Shown here: positions 24,607 through 33,325 of the stretch, in pieces
Position numbering within the stretch: position 1 is the stretch's first letter
How the letters are laid out: the number at the start of each line of letters is the position of its first letter
From: CAMDBL01 sp964498125
Lineage (GTDB): Bacteria > Pseudomonadota > Alphaproteobacteria > Rhizobiales > Hyphomicrobiaceae
Direction: 5' to 3'
Length of the DNA stretch: 51,898 bases
Assembly (NCBI GenBank): GCA_964498125.1
Contig: CAZCGE010000007.1
Location: forward strand, 1 to 51,898
Position numbers and translations under genes: made by a program
Notes under the pieces: generated by a model
Seen by the model: only the letters and a program-made list of their open reading frames with translations
Databases searched by the model: none
Told to the model about the DNA's origin: nothing

Positions 24607-25372
24607 AGGCGCCGGGTTCCATGCCTTTCGCCTTCATCGTCGGAACGGCCGCTGGCGCCTTGAGGAATTCGATGAAGGCCTTGGCGGCTTGCGCATCCTT
24701 GGCGCCGGCGCCGATGCCGGCCGTGAACACGACGTAGCTCTGCAACTCGGCGGGCAGCATGCCGGCTGCCTCGGCGCCCGGTATGGGCAGAATCTCGCTC
24801 AGCAGCGTGAAGGCCAGCTCGGCCTTGCCTTCGACGACGTTGGCGGCGGTCTGCCCCGAGCGGGTCTCGAGCACGGTCTTGTCTTTCATCTGCTCCTCGA
24901 TGCCGAGCTGCTTGATCAGGCGCGCCATCGTGGCCCCGCTCTGGCCTTCCTTGGAGTAGGCGATCGACTTGGCATTGATCAGGGTGCGCTTGAACGCGTC
25001 GGCCGTGCTGATGTCGGGCTTGGGCGCGCCGGCGCGGATGGCCATGCCGATACCGGCCTTGGCAACATTGCTGGACGTGCCGGCCGCGACCTTGCCCTGC
25101 TTGGCCAGATCCTCGACCAGGGCGGGCGTGAGAATGACGACGTCGAAACTCTCACCGCCGTCGATCTGCCGCTTCAGCGGAACGGCCGTGCCGAAGGTGA
25201 TGTTGACCTTGTGCTGGCTCGTGCGCTCGAACTGCGGGGTCAGCTCCTCCAGCACCGCCTTGACGCCAACCGAGGCGATGACTTTGATCTCGGCGGCGTT
25301 TGCCACGGCGCCCTGCGCCAACAGCAGCGTGAAGCCGATTGTTGCCGTCGCGGCGAATGATCCTGTCCTCAT
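24605..25372 (-). CDS. ModA-like ABC transporter substrate-binding protein
   Basis: A 255-residue periplasmic binding protein: signal peptide to about residue 26 (VANA cleavage), then the two-lobe fold beginning AEIKVIASVGVKAVLEELTP. It resembles molybdate-type (ModA/YvgL-like) oxyanion binders: FGTAVPLKRQIDGGESFDVVILTP, SGQTAANVVEGKAEL. A GGGAGG ribosome site lies upstream. No permease or ATPase gene (modB/modC) is adjacent, so it is either an orphan binding protein or works with a distant transporter. The ligand is not established; molybdate, tungstate or another small anion are possible. Confidence 0.8.
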   Translation of the reverse strand: MRTGSFAATATIGFTLLLAQGAVANAAEIKVIASVGVKAVLEELTPQFERTSQHKVNITFGTAVPLKRQIDGGESFDVVILTPALVEDLAKQGKVAAGTSSNVAKAGIGMAIRAGAPKPDISTADAFKRTLINAKSIAYSKEGQSGATMARLIKQLGIEEQMKDKTVLETRSGQTAANVVEGKAELAFTLLSEILPIPGAEAAGMLPAELQSYVVFTAGIGAGAKDAQAAKAFIEFLKAPAAVPTMKAKGMEPGA

Positions 25373-25393
25373 CGGTTCCTCCCTTGAAGTGAA

Positions 25394-25419
25394 GGGGTCA
25401 GACCCATGGGTCTGCCCCC
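25394..25419. repeat. Repeat A, copy 7
   Basis: GGGGTCAGACCC, loop AT, GGGTCTGCCCC (one base lost in the right arm). It lies 21 bp upstream of the ModA-like start codon, in the gap between divergent genes. Confidence 0.8.
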
Positions 25420-25512
25420 TTCCGACCTTGCACCGGGATGAATCCGTTGGTCAACACGGCGAAGCCTGCCTAAGATCAGGCGCGGGGAAAAACGTCAATT
25501 CGGGAGAACGCC

Positions 25513-26472
25513 ATGCGAATCTTACAGCTTGCAGCCGCCGTCGGCGCCGTGCTCGCCAGCACCGCCATCGCCAACGCGCAGACGCCGACGTGGACGGTGC
25601 CGGCCGAGCGGGAGCGCTGCCCGTCGAAATGGGGCGCCGGCGACGAGCGCGGCTCGGCCAACCACATCAAGCCCGCGGTCGTGCTCAAGGCGGCGCAGAT
25701 GATCAAGACCGGCGAGGTGATCGAGCTCGCCCACGTGCTCAACGACAAGATGCCGTTCTTTGGCACGCGCCGGTTCGACGTGCACATCAAGCGCACCTTC
25801 CTGAACCAGCCCTCCAACAAGCGCGGCTCGAACGAGGAGATCGTCATCTCCGAGATCGGCCAGGTCGGCACCCAGTTCGACGGCTTCGCGCACCAGAGCC
25901 ACGAGGACAGCCTCTACAACTGCTTCAAGACCAGCGAGATCGCCGGCCGCGGCAGCTTCGCCAAGCTCGGCATCCACCAGGTCGGCACCATCATGACGCG
26001 CGGCGTGCTGATTGACGTCGCTGGCTTCAAGGGCGTGCCGACGCTGCCCGACACCTACGAGATCACCGTCGAGGACCTCGAGGGCGCATTGAAGAAGCAG
26101 AACACCACGCTGCAGGCGGGCGACGCGGTGCTCGTCAACACCGGCTGGCACAAGCTGTGGGCGGTCGATAATGCCCGCTACGTCAAGAGCTGCCCCGGCT
26201 TGGGCATGAAGGCGGCGCAATGGCTGATCAGCAAGGACCCGGTGCTGCTCGGCGCCGACAACTGGCCGGTCGAGGTGGCGCCAAATCCCGACCCGACGCT
26301 GTCGCTGCCGATGCATCAGCTGGCGCTGGTGGTCAACGGCGTGCACCTGCTCGAGAACCTGAAGCTCGACGAACTCGCCGCCAAGAGCGTCTACGAGTTC
26401 GCCTTCCTGATGCAGCCGATGAAGATGCAGGGCGCCTCGGGCTCGACCGTGACGCCGGTCGCGGTGCGGTAG
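25513..26472 (+). CDS. Exported cyclase family protein (kynurenine-formamidase-like fold)
   Basis: A 319-residue member of the putative cyclase/kynurenine formamidase family (PF04199-type), with an N-terminal signal peptide (residues 1-22, IANA-Q cleavage). The metal-site segment reads GQVGTQFDGFAH (116-127), in place of the textbook HxGTHxDxPxH, so two His ligand positions are Gln. The GDAVLVNTGW strand and the PMHQ segment are typical. Enzymes of this fold hydrolyse amides or lactones. The exported location and the changed metal motif argue against a cytoplasmic tryptophan-pathway role. A CGGGAG ribosome site is present. Confidence 0.78.
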   Translation: MRILQLAAAVGAVLASTAIANAQTPTWTVPAERERCPSKWGAGDERGSANHIKPAVVLKAAQMIKTGEVIELAHVLNDKMPFFGTRRFDVHIKRTFLNQPSNKRGSNEEIVISEIGQVGTQFDGFAHQSHEDSLYNCFKTSEIAGRGSFAKLGIHQVGTIMTRGVLIDVAGFKGVPTLPDTYEITVEDLEGALKKQNTTLQAGDAVLVNTGWHKLWAVDNARYVKSCPGLGMKAAQWLISKDPVLLGADNWPVEVAPNPDPTLSLPMHQLALVVNGVHLLENLKLDELAAKSVYEFAFLMQPMKMQGASGSTVTPVAVR

Positions 26473-26496
26473 GGCGTATTGATGGTGTCTGACCAG

Positions 26497-26634
26497 CCGT
26501 AGGTCGGGTCGAGCCCTTCGCGAGACCCGACGGCAGGAGTGCGCGAAGCACCGCACATCTGTCGTGCGCTTCGCGTGCAACTTGTCTGTCGGGTCTCGGC
26601 ACGCGCAAGGGCGCGCGCTCGACCCGACCTACGG
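26497..26634. repeat. Repeat E, 138-bp nested palindrome
   Basis: Outer arms CCGTAGGTCGGGTCGAGC (26497-26514) and exact complement (26617-26634), inner arms GAGACCCGAC and GTCGGGTCTC, and a further GCGAAGCAC/GTGCGCTTCGC core. It lies between the convergent cyclase and bamE genes. Confidence 0.88.
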
Positions 26635-26678
26635 GTCAGATGCCGTTGCGCAGATTACTCGACGCGGGGCGTCAGCGG

Positions 26679-27188
26679 CTACTCGCCGTAGAGCTGGCGC
26701 TGGCCGAGGTTGCGGAAGATCTGCTTCAACAGGCCATCTTCGCGGCCACCGGGCGCCGGCGTCGTGCGACTGATGAAGTCGAACACCTTACCGTCCTTCA
26801 TGCCATAGTTGGCGACGCGCTGGACGCTGCCGGTTGGCGTGAAATAGACGGCGATGACCTGACGATCGACTTCCTTTTCCGGCAGGAAAGCCAACTGCGT
26901 CATGGTGCTGGAGATATAATAGAAGGCATTGCCGCCCGGAACGCTGGCGGTTGTCGCCGGCGAGCCGAGCGACATGCGCACCTGCTCCTGGCTCATGCCC
27001 GGCTGCACTTGCTGCAGATCGGCGTCCTGGAACTGGTGTCCGCGCTTGATCACCTGCGGGGAACAGGCCACCAGCAGGCTGCCGAGCAGGATGGCAGTAG
27101 CGGGGCCCGCGAACGCTCTCCAAAGGCCACGTTTTGCCGAGGCGATGTCGTGCCGATGGTCGTGGCGGTCTTCACCTGTGCGGCACAT
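26679..27188 (-). CDS. bamE: Outer membrane assembly lipoprotein BamE (OmlA-like)
   Basis: A 169-residue lipoprotein of the Bam outer-membrane protein assembly complex. The lipobox LLVAC puts the lipidated Cys at residue 42 after a hydrophobic stretch. The SmpA/OmlA domain follows: the characteristic VQPGMSQEQVRMSLGSP turn, FYYISS, and VAVYF-like strand. The first 25 residues before the signal core are unusually long and basic, so the true start may be later, although a GGGAG lies upstream of 27188. It is divergent from the CBP3-type chaperone gene, the usual neighbour in Hyphomicrobiales. Confidence 0.85.
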   Translation of the reverse strand: MCRTGEDRHDHRHDIASAKRGLWRAFAGPATAILLGSLLVACSPQVIKRGHQFQDADLQQVQPGMSQEQVRMSLGSPATTASVPGGNAFYYISSTMTQLAFLPEKEVDRQVIAVYFTPTGSVQRVANYGMKDGKVFDFISRTTPAPGGREDGLLKQIFRNLGQRQLYGE

Positions 27189-27315
27189 ATGCTATTTGGC
27201 TCCCACGAATCGCTCATCAAGTGCCCAGAGCCCGCTTAGCGCGGACGTCTCGCGTTGGTAAATAGGCCTCTTGCGCAATCCCCTGCTAGCATTGGCACAG
27301 CGTAAAGGATCACAC

Positions 27316-27852
27316 GTGTTCACTCGCTTCAAAACCGCGGCCCGCCAGCGAACGACAGCACGCGAGCTTTATGGCGCGGTCGTGGCGCTGGCCCGTACAC
27401 CTATCTTCTATGCCGCCTATGGTGTCCCCGACACGCCCGAGGGCCGCTTCGAGCTGATTGTGCTGCATCTGTCCGTGGTGATCGAGCGCCTCAACGGCGG
27501 CGGGGCGGGCGGGCGGACGCTGGCGCGGCTGCTGGGCGAGACGTTTGTCACCGACATGGACGACAATATGCGCGAGATGGGCGTTGGCGACCTGGCCGTG
27601 CCGAAAAAGCTCAAGCGGGCCGCCGCTGGCCTTTATGAACGCGCCCAGCGCTATCGCGCGGCCCTGGCGGCCGGGGCCGGTGACAGGGAGTTGCATGGTC
27701 TGGCCGGCGAGTTTCTGCTTGGGCCACAGGCTGCTGCGCCAGCCGTCGATCGCATGGCGGTCTATATCCGGCATCTCGCCGATCGCGTAGCGGTCAACCC
27801 CTTGGACGAGCTGTTGGCCGGCAAGCTGACCGTCGAGACGGTGAGCGAGTGA
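27316..27852 (+). CDS. Ubiquinol-cytochrome c chaperone (CBP3) family protein
   Basis: A 178-residue protein of the CBP3/UQCC1 family, which in mitochondria assists cytochrome b assembly in the bc1 complex. The domain begins ARELYGAVVALARTPIFYAAYGVPDTPEGRFE and includes the MDDNMREMGVGDLAVPKKLK segment, both family hallmarks. The start is a GTG at 27316 six bases after AAAGGAT; an upstream TTG is possible. The stop overlaps the GTG of the next gene (GTGA). First gene of the plsX-fabH block. Confidence in family is high; the bacterial role is inferred. Confidence 0.87.
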   Translation: MFTRFKTAARQRTTARELYGAVVALARTPIFYAAYGVPDTPEGRFELIVLHLSVVIERLNGGGAGGRTLARLLGETFVTDMDDNMREMGVGDLAVPKKLKRAAAGLYERAQRYRAALAAGAGDRELHGLAGEFLLGPQAAAPAVDRMAVYIRHLADRVAVNPLDELLAGKLTVETVSE

Positions 27853-28463
27853 GGAACCGGGTGGGGGCGCACGAGCAGGTTGGCAAGGCAAGACTCGAGA
27901 GTGCGGCATCGCCGCGAAAGCAGATGGAGGTGGTATTGGCCGGCGTCATCGACTGGAGCTGCAAGGTCGACGAGATCGGGCCGGAAGGCTTGAAGTCCGC
28001 GAGGAGCGCGTCCGCGGCAGAACGCGCCAAGATCGCCGCTGAACTCGAGCTGCTGGCGCTGGCGGCCTTGTCGGTCGACATCGAACTCAAGCGGGGCAGC
28101 GGCGGCCGCTATCGTCTTTCAGGGCGCATCCGGGCCGAAGTGACGCAGGCATGCGTCGTCACGCTGGAACCTGTGATGGCCAGGATCGACGAAAGTTTCG
28201 TGGTCGACTTCTGGCCGCCGGAGGACATCGGCCCCCTCGCGGAAGGCGAACACAGCGTGCTCGAGGTCGAAGTTCCCGAGCCGATCGAGAACGGGCACAT
28301 GGCCGTGGGGCGCGTCGTTTATGAGCAGCTCGCAGCGTCTCTCGACCCTTATCCGCGCCAGCCCGATGCCAATTTCGATGGCGTTGCACTCGGACCAACC
28401 GGCTCCGGCGACAAGCCCGCTCTTCCATTCGCAGCGCTGGCCAAGCTGAAAGACAAGCAATGA
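27849..28463 (+). CDS. DUF177 (YceD-like) protein
   Basis: A 204-residue protein of the YceD/DUF177 family, encoded upstream of plsX in many bacteria and linked to large-subunit rRNA accumulation in some. The core reads SGRIRAEVTQACVVTLEPV (about 94-112), with the conserved Cys, then acidic segments and a C-terminal DPYPRQPDANF motif. The GTG at 27849 overlaps the previous stop; a later ATG at 27924 fits homologues better, so the start is uncertain. The C-terminal PFAALAKLKDK end is typical of the family. Confidence 0.85.
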   Translation: MRNRVGAHEQVGKARLESAASPRKQMEVVLAGVIDWSCKVDEIGPEGLKSARSASAAERAKIAAELELLALAALSVDIELKRGSGGRYRLSGRIRAEVTQACVVTLEPVMARIDESFVVDFWPPEDIGPLAEGEHSVLEVEVPEPIENGHMAVGRVVYEQLAASLDPYPRQPDANFDGVALGPTGSGDKPALPFAALAKLKDKQ

Positions 28464-28654
28464 CGTTAGCAGCCTCTCCTGCGGCCCCGGCAGTGATGAG
28501 GCCGCAACGCACGGCATGGGACGCGGGCAGAATCCGGTTGTCACGGCGCGGCAAAGCAGTATGGTCCGCGCTACTGCATCAGCGCCGTTCGCGCTGCGAA
28601 AGGCGTCCATCCTTTTTCCATGTCTTGAATGACGGAAGCACCGCGTCACGTGAC

Positions 28655-29698
28655 ATGCCATCACCACGCACAATAGCTCTCGACGCCATGGGCGGCGATC
28701 ACGGTCCCGAGGTTGTCATACCTGGGGCTGCGATGTCGCTTGTGCGCCATCCGGCATTGAAGTTCCGCCTGTTCGGCCAGGAAGCCCGCATCCGCGAGGC
28801 GTTGGCCAAACAGCCGGCACTTGCCGAGCGCAGCGAGGTCGTGCACACCGACCGCACGGTATCGATGGAGGATAAGCCCAGTCAGGCCATGCGCCGCGGC
28901 AAGGGCACCAGCATGTGGCTGGCGATCGAGGATGTGAAGAGCGGTCAGTCGCATGCCGCTGTGTCGGCGGGCAACACCGGCGCCCTGATGGCGATGTCGA
29001 AGCTGATCTTGCGGCCGATGGCGGGCATCGAGCGACCGGCCATCGCCGCGCTGTGGCCGACGGTGAAAAGCGAATGCATCGTGCTCGACGTTGGCGCCAA
29101 TATCGGCGCGGACGCCCGCCAGCTGGTCGATTTCGCCATCATGGGCGCGGCGATGGGGCGGGCCCTGTTCCACACCGAGCGGCCGACGGTCGGGCTGCTC
29201 AATGTCGGCGTCGAGGAGATCAAGGGCGAGGAAGCCGTGCGGGAGGCGCATGCCTGGCTCAAGGATACCGCTGGGTTGGCGCTCGACTATCAGGGCTTCG
29301 TGGAGGGCGATCAGATCGGCCAGGGCGTGGTCGACGTGGTCGTGGTGGAAGGATTTGCCGGAAACATCGCGCTGAAGACGGCGGAGGGAACCGCGCGGCA
29401 GATCGGCCAATACCTGAAGATGGCGATGACGCGCAGCCTGCTGTCGAAGATCGGTGCGGCCTTGGCCAGCGGCGGCTTCAAGGTGCTGAAGGAAAAGATG
29501 GACCCGCGCCGCGTCAACGGCGGCACGTTCCTGGGCCTCAACGGCATCGTCATCAAGAGCCACGGCGGTACGGATGCGCTGGGCTTTGCGAGCGCCATCG
29601 ACCTTGGCTACGACATGGCTGAAAGCGATCTGGTGGCGCGGCTGGCGGGAGACCTGCAAACCATTCAAGGCCAGCTCGCCGCGGTCAGGGCAAGCTAA
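28655..29698 (+). CDS. plsX: Phosphate acyltransferase PlsX
   Basis: A 347-residue enzyme that makes acyl-phosphate from acyl-ACP for phospholipid synthesis. It begins PSPRTIALDAMGGDHGPE, the family hallmark, and contains AVSAGNTGALMA, DVGANIGADARQL, GFAGNIALKTAEG and the closing SHGGTDALGFASAI. The ATG at 28655 was chosen by homology; an in-frame ATG 65 codons earlier gives an Arg-rich extension not found in the family. It sits between DUF177 and fabH, the classical arrangement. Confidence 0.93.
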   Translation: MPSPRTIALDAMGGDHGPEVVIPGAAMSLVRHPALKFRLFGQEARIREALAKQPALAERSEVVHTDRTVSMEDKPSQAMRRGKGTSMWLAIEDVKSGQSHAAVSAGNTGALMAMSKLILRPMAGIERPAIAALWPTVKSECIVLDVGANIGADARQLVDFAIMGAAMGRALFHTERPTVGLLNVGVEEIKGEEAVREAHAWLKDTAGLALDYQGFVEGDQIGQGVVDVVVVEGFAGNIALKTAEGTARQIGQYLKMAMTRSLLSKIGAALASGGFKVLKEKMDPRRVNGGTFLGLNGIVIKSHGGTDALGFASAIDLGYDMAESDLVARLAGDLQTIQGQLAAVRAS

Positions 29699-29854
29699 GG
29701 CTCACGAGCGCTGAAGGCTGCTTCGTTAGACGATCATGGCCAGCTACTGAGACAAAATGGGCCGTCAGCCGGCTGGGACAACAGCTGCGGATCGTGCCAT
29801 AGGTGCGCGCGACTTTAGCGCTGAGACTCAGACGATGAACGGGGGAATGCCGAC

Positions 29855-30832
29855 GTGGCAGTCAATCGCTCAGTGATCCGCGGCGTCGGCGCTTATCTGC
29901 CGAAGCGTATCATGACCAACGCCGACATCGCCAAGATCGTCGATACCGACGATGCCTGGATCACGGAACGCACCGGAATCAAGTCGCGCCACATCGCCGC
30001 CGACGGCGAGTTGACGTCCGACCTGGGGATCGCGGCGGCTCGGCAGGCCCTGGTGCGGTCCGGCATCGATCCGGTCGATATCGATCTGGTCATATGCGCA
30101 ACCGCGACGCCGGACCGGACCTTTCCAGCAACCGCGGTGCGCATCCAGGCCGAGCTCGGCGTCACCAAGGGTGCGGCGTTCGACATCCAGGCGGTCTGCT
30201 CGGGATTTATCTTTGGGCTGACGACGGCGGACAATTTCCTCAAGACCGGCCAGTTCAAGCGGGCGCTGGTGATCGGCGCCGAGACGTTCTCACGCATCCT
30301 GGATTGGACCGATCGCACCACCTGCGTGCTGTTCGGCGACGGCGCGGGTGCCGTCGTGCTCGAAACCCAGCCCCAGCACGGCACGCGCGAGGACAAAGGC
30401 ATTCTGGCGACCCGCATCCGCTCCGATGGCCGCTATGGCGATCTGCTCTATGTCGACGGCGGCCCTGGTTCCACCAAGACCGTGGGGCATCTGCGGATGA
30501 ACGGCCGCGAAGTGTTCCGCCACGCCGTGCAGAAAATCACCGGCGTCATCGAGGAGACGCTGGTGACGACGGGTTATGCCGCCGACGAGATCGATCTTTA
30601 CGTGCCGCATCAGGCCAATGCGCGCATCCTCGACGGCATCGCCAGGAAGCTCGGCGTCCGCCCCGACAAGATCATGATCACGCTGGCCAACCACGGCAAC
30701 ACATCGGCTGCCTCGATTCCCCTTGCCCTCAACCAGGCCTTCGAGGAGCACCGCCTGCGCGACGGCAGCCTCGTGCTGATGGAGGCCATGGGCGGCGGGT
30801 TCACCTGGGGCGCGGTGTTGGTGCGCTGGTAG
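29855..30832 (+). CDS. fabH: 3-oxoacyl-ACP synthase III (FabH)
   Basis: A 325-residue condensing enzyme that joins acetyl-CoA and malonyl-ACP to start fatty acid synthesis. The catalytic triad is intact: Cys115 in AVCSGF, His252 in HQANARI, Asn282 in NHGNTSAAS. The N-terminus TDDAWITERTGIKSRH is typical. The GTG start at 29855 follows GGGGGAA. It is 156 bp after plsX, with no repeat between. Product of a core gene; specificity for straight or branched primers is not predictable here. Confidence 0.94.
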   Translation: MAVNRSVIRGVGAYLPKRIMTNADIAKIVDTDDAWITERTGIKSRHIAADGELTSDLGIAAARQALVRSGIDPVDIDLVICATATPDRTFPATAVRIQAELGVTKGAAFDIQAVCSGFIFGLTTADNFLKTGQFKRALVIGAETFSRILDWTDRTTCVLFGDGAGAVVLETQPQHGTREDKGILATRIRSDGRYGDLLYVDGGPGSTKTVGHLRMNGREVFRHAVQKITGVIEETLVTTGYAADEIDLYVPHQANARILDGIARKLGVRPDKIMITLANHGNTSAASIPLALNQAFEEHRLRDGSLVLMEAMGGGFTWGAVLVRW

Positions 30833-30960
30833 ATTGGCCCCTGTTTCCGGTCCTCACCAAATAATTGTGAGTTTACATGGCGTTGAACAGCGATGGCGTT
30901 GACCAACGCTAAACTCGGAGTTAGCATGGGCCCAGATGCGTTGAGGGGAGGCTGGGAACG

Positions 30961-31278
30961 ATGGGCGGCAAGACGTTGACGCGTGCCGATTTGGCTGAGG
31001 CCGTGGTGCGCAAGGTTGGGCTACCACGCAACGAGTCGCAGGACTTGGTGGAGTTGGTGCTCGACGAGATTTCGACCAGCCTGTCGCGCGGCGAGCAGGT
31101 GAAGTTGTCGTCATTCGGATCGTTCGGCATCCGCCAGAAGGGCCAGCGGATGGGGCGCAATCCGAAAACTGGTGACGAGGTGCCGATTACACCTCGACGC
31201 GTCCTGGTATTTCGTCCAAGCAACATCATGAAGGACCGTGTTAACAACGGGCGGTCGCGGCGTAAGGCGGCAGAGTAG
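30961..31278 (+). CDS. ihfA: Integration host factor subunit alpha
   Basis: A 105-residue DNA-bending protein. Landmarks are KTLTRADLAEAV at the start, a GEQVKLSSFGSFG beta-hairpin, and RNPKTGDEVPI carrying the Pro of the minor-groove arm, then RPSNIMKDRVN. It forms a heterodimer with IhfB and shapes promoters, replication and recombination sites. A GGGGAGG lies 10 bases upstream. In this clade it regularly follows fabH and precedes a merR gene. Confidence 0.93.
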   Translation: MGGKTLTRADLAEAVVRKVGLPRNESQDLVELVLDEISTSLSRGEQVKLSSFGSFGIRQKGQRMGRNPKTGDEVPITPRRVLVFRPSNIMKDRVNNGRSRRKAAE

Positions 31279-31469
31279 CAAGTATCGTTTGACGTTGATT
31301 ACGGCGGGAGTGGCGCGTCATTGCAGCCCGCCGGTTCTGTGGTGTCGCTCGGTAGCGGGCCGGCGACCCCCGACAGAATGCGCCGGCTGAGTGTTCAGCG
31401 AGGTGGCAATTTGAGTCTTCGGCCTGCGGGATCGGCGTCGAGCCGGTCGAATATTATGACGACCGGGCT

Positions 31470-31970
31470 ATGGAGGGCAGATTGGACAAGGCAGTGGACG
31501 CATTCAGAACCATCAGCGAGGTGGCTGATGATCTCGACGTGCCCAAGCACGTGCTGCGTTTCTGGGAGGTCAAGTTTCCCCAGATCAAGCCGATGAAGCG
31601 GGGCGGTGGCCGCCGCTACTACCGGCCCGAAGACCTCGAACTGTTGCGCGGCATTCGCCATCTGCTGCACGCAGAAGGCTACACGATCAAGGGCGTGCAG
31701 AAGATTTTGCGTGAGCACGGCGTCGACCAGGTGAAGAGCAGCTGGCGCGAGCGTGCCGCCGACCGCCCGCGTGCGAGTGCACCGGCTGGCGCGCGCCCCG
31801 GTCCCTCGACGGTCTCGCGACGGCAGCGTGTGCGCCCCATCTCCGACGATCAGCGCCGGAGCATCGAGCAGGTGTTGGCCGAGCTGGCGGTGTGCAGGGC
31901 GTTGCTGGTCGGCAAGCCCGAAGGCGCCGTTGCAAGTCGACGTCCACGACGGGCGCAGGCCGCTAGCTGA
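31470..31970 (+). CDS. MerR family transcriptional regulator
   Basis: A 166-residue regulator with a winged helix at residues 12-82: RTISEVADDLDVPKHVLRFWE recognition region, the RYYRPEDLELLRGIRHLLHAEGYTIKGVQKIL signature. The rest is basic and Pro/Ala-rich, then a short helix (RRSIEQVLAELAVCRALL) that may dimerise. It lacks the Cys cluster of metal-sensing MerR proteins. Gene order after ihfA is conserved in the clade, but the target is unknown. The stop is one base before the ATG of the PPTase gene. Confidence 0.87.
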   Translation: MEGRLDKAVDAFRTISEVADDLDVPKHVLRFWEVKFPQIKPMKRGGGRRYYRPEDLELLRGIRHLLHAEGYTIKGVQKILREHGVDQVKSSWRERAADRPRASAPAGARPGPSTVSRRQRVRPISDDQRRSIEQVLAELAVCRALLVGKPEGAVASRRPRRAQAAS

Positions 31971-31971
31971 C

Positions 31972-32760
31972 ATGATGGACGCGCCGGGCGTCGAGATCTG
32001 GTCTGTCGATCTCGCTCTCGCGCGTCCCGGCTTGCTGGCGCTGGATGCCGACCTGGCCCTGCTGGCGCCCGCGGATCGAGAAAAGGTTGCCCAGATCCAG
32101 GATCGCGGCGTCACCGACGAGCGCCTGGCGGCAAAAGTCGCCGTTCGACTGTTGATCGAAGGACTAGCCGGTCACCAAGTCCGGGCGGTGGCATTTGCCT
32201 ACGCCCGAGGCGGCAAGCCGGCGCTGCCGGGAATTGGCTACCATTTCAGTTTGTCGCACAGTGGCCAACGCGCATTGATCGCGATCGCGGGCGGGCCGGT
32301 CGGCATAGACATCGAGACCGTGCGCGCGCCGGCCGTGGATGCCTCGCGACGCGCGCGCATCGAGGCCGCGGCCAGCCTGTTCCCGGCCAACCTTTTCGCG
32401 ACATGGCGGCCGTTGCCGGCGGCCGCACCGGAGCAGCATTTCATGCAGAGTTGGACGCGGCTGGAGGCGGTGGCCAAGGCGGACGGCCGCGGCATAGGCT
32501 GGCTGCTGAGCCACCTGGGTGTGATGGGCGTCGCCCGCCGGCAGGCGGCACAGGCCAACGACGATCTCGTCGGCCTGCTTGCGGAATTGACCGCCGCCTA
32601 CGAGGTCATCGATCTCGATGCCGGTGCGGCCCAGTGCGCGGCCGTGGCCATGGTCAAGGGCGGCATGCGACCCGATGGCTTGCGGCATCTGCCAGCCGGC
32701 GCCGAGGCGCTGCATCGCCTGCTGACCACGCCCCGGATCTTGGCGCGTGCCGCTTCATGA
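31972..32760 (+). CDS. 4'-phosphopantetheinyl transferase superfamily protein (Sfp/EntD-like)
   Basis: A 262-residue Sfp-type transferase that attaches phosphopantetheine to carrier proteins. It shows FSLSHSG (92-98), the magnesium motif GIDIE (111-115), and SWTRLEAVAK (160-169) in place of the usual W-K-E-A-x-x-K. The glutamate of that motif is kept, the first Lys is changed to Arg-Leu. It starts one or two codons after the merR stop, so translation is likely coupled. Its nearness to plsX/fabH could reflect acyl-carrier activation, but no polyketide or NRPS gene is seen here. Confidence 0.82.
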   Translation: MMDAPGVEIWSVDLALARPGLLALDADLALLAPADREKVAQIQDRGVTDERLAAKVAVRLLIEGLAGHQVRAVAFAYARGGKPALPGIGYHFSLSHSGQRALIAIAGGPVGIDIETVRAPAVDASRRARIEAAASLFPANLFATWRPLPAAAPEQHFMQSWTRLEAVAKADGRGIGWLLSHLGVMGVARRQAAQANDDLVGLLAELTAAYEVIDLDAGAAQCAAVAMVKGGMRPDGLRHLPAGAEALHRLLTTPRILARAAS

Positions 32761-32884
32761 TGCCTGCCGCCGACCGCATCGGCGACGATGTCGGGCCGGT
32801 CTTCGGTCGTGGCCGGCATGGGCGGCGCGGCGTTGAAAAGCGCTTGCACCGGGGACGGCTGGCGGCCAAGGTTTGTCGCGGAAC

Positions 32885-33229
32885 ATGCGGACGGTTCAGG
32901 ACGGTCGGGATTGGGCGATGATGGCGCGGGCGGCGATCTTGGGACTTGCAGGAGCCTGGGGCCTCGTGGGCGGGGCCGGGGGCCTAGCGGCGCAATCGCA
33001 AAGCCTGACGTGCGCGCAGGTCGTCGTGACGGCGCGCGGCGAGCAGGCGCGCTATGAGTGGTTGGCGCGGACCAAGGCGAGGGCCAATTGGCGCGCGCGT
33101 GTGCGGGCACTGCCGGAGTTCGGCGCGGCGTTTGCCAATTGGTCACGCGCGATGAACGCCGAGGAGCGCTGCCTCAGCGGACCCAACGGCACGGTGTGCA
33201 CGCTATCGGGCACGCCATGCCGCCTGTGA
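32885..33229 (+). CDS. Small exported protein (unknown family)
   Basis: A 114-residue protein with a hydrophobic N-terminal region (about 15-34) likely to be a signal peptide, cleaved near LAA-QSQ. The mature domain has a Trp-rich helical pattern (YEWLARTKARANWRARV, FANWSRAMNAEERC) and four Cys, ending CTLSGTPCRL. Similar short domains recur in Hyphomicrobiales, but I know no function. The start is uncertain (32885 or the Met-Met at about 32918). No operon partner is evident. Confidence 0.55.
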   Translation: MRTVQDGRDWAMMARAAILGLAGAWGLVGGAGGLAAQSQSLTCAQVVVTARGEQARYEWLARTKARANWRARVRALPEFGAAFANWSRAMNAEERCLSGPNGTVCTLSGTPCRL

Positions 33230-33325
33230 GGCGCGGGTGCAGCCGCGGCGATAGGGTCCCAGGACTCGCTGGCGCGGGATGATCCGACCGGCATAGTATG
33301 TGGCGATAGCAGCCGGGAGTCGAGA

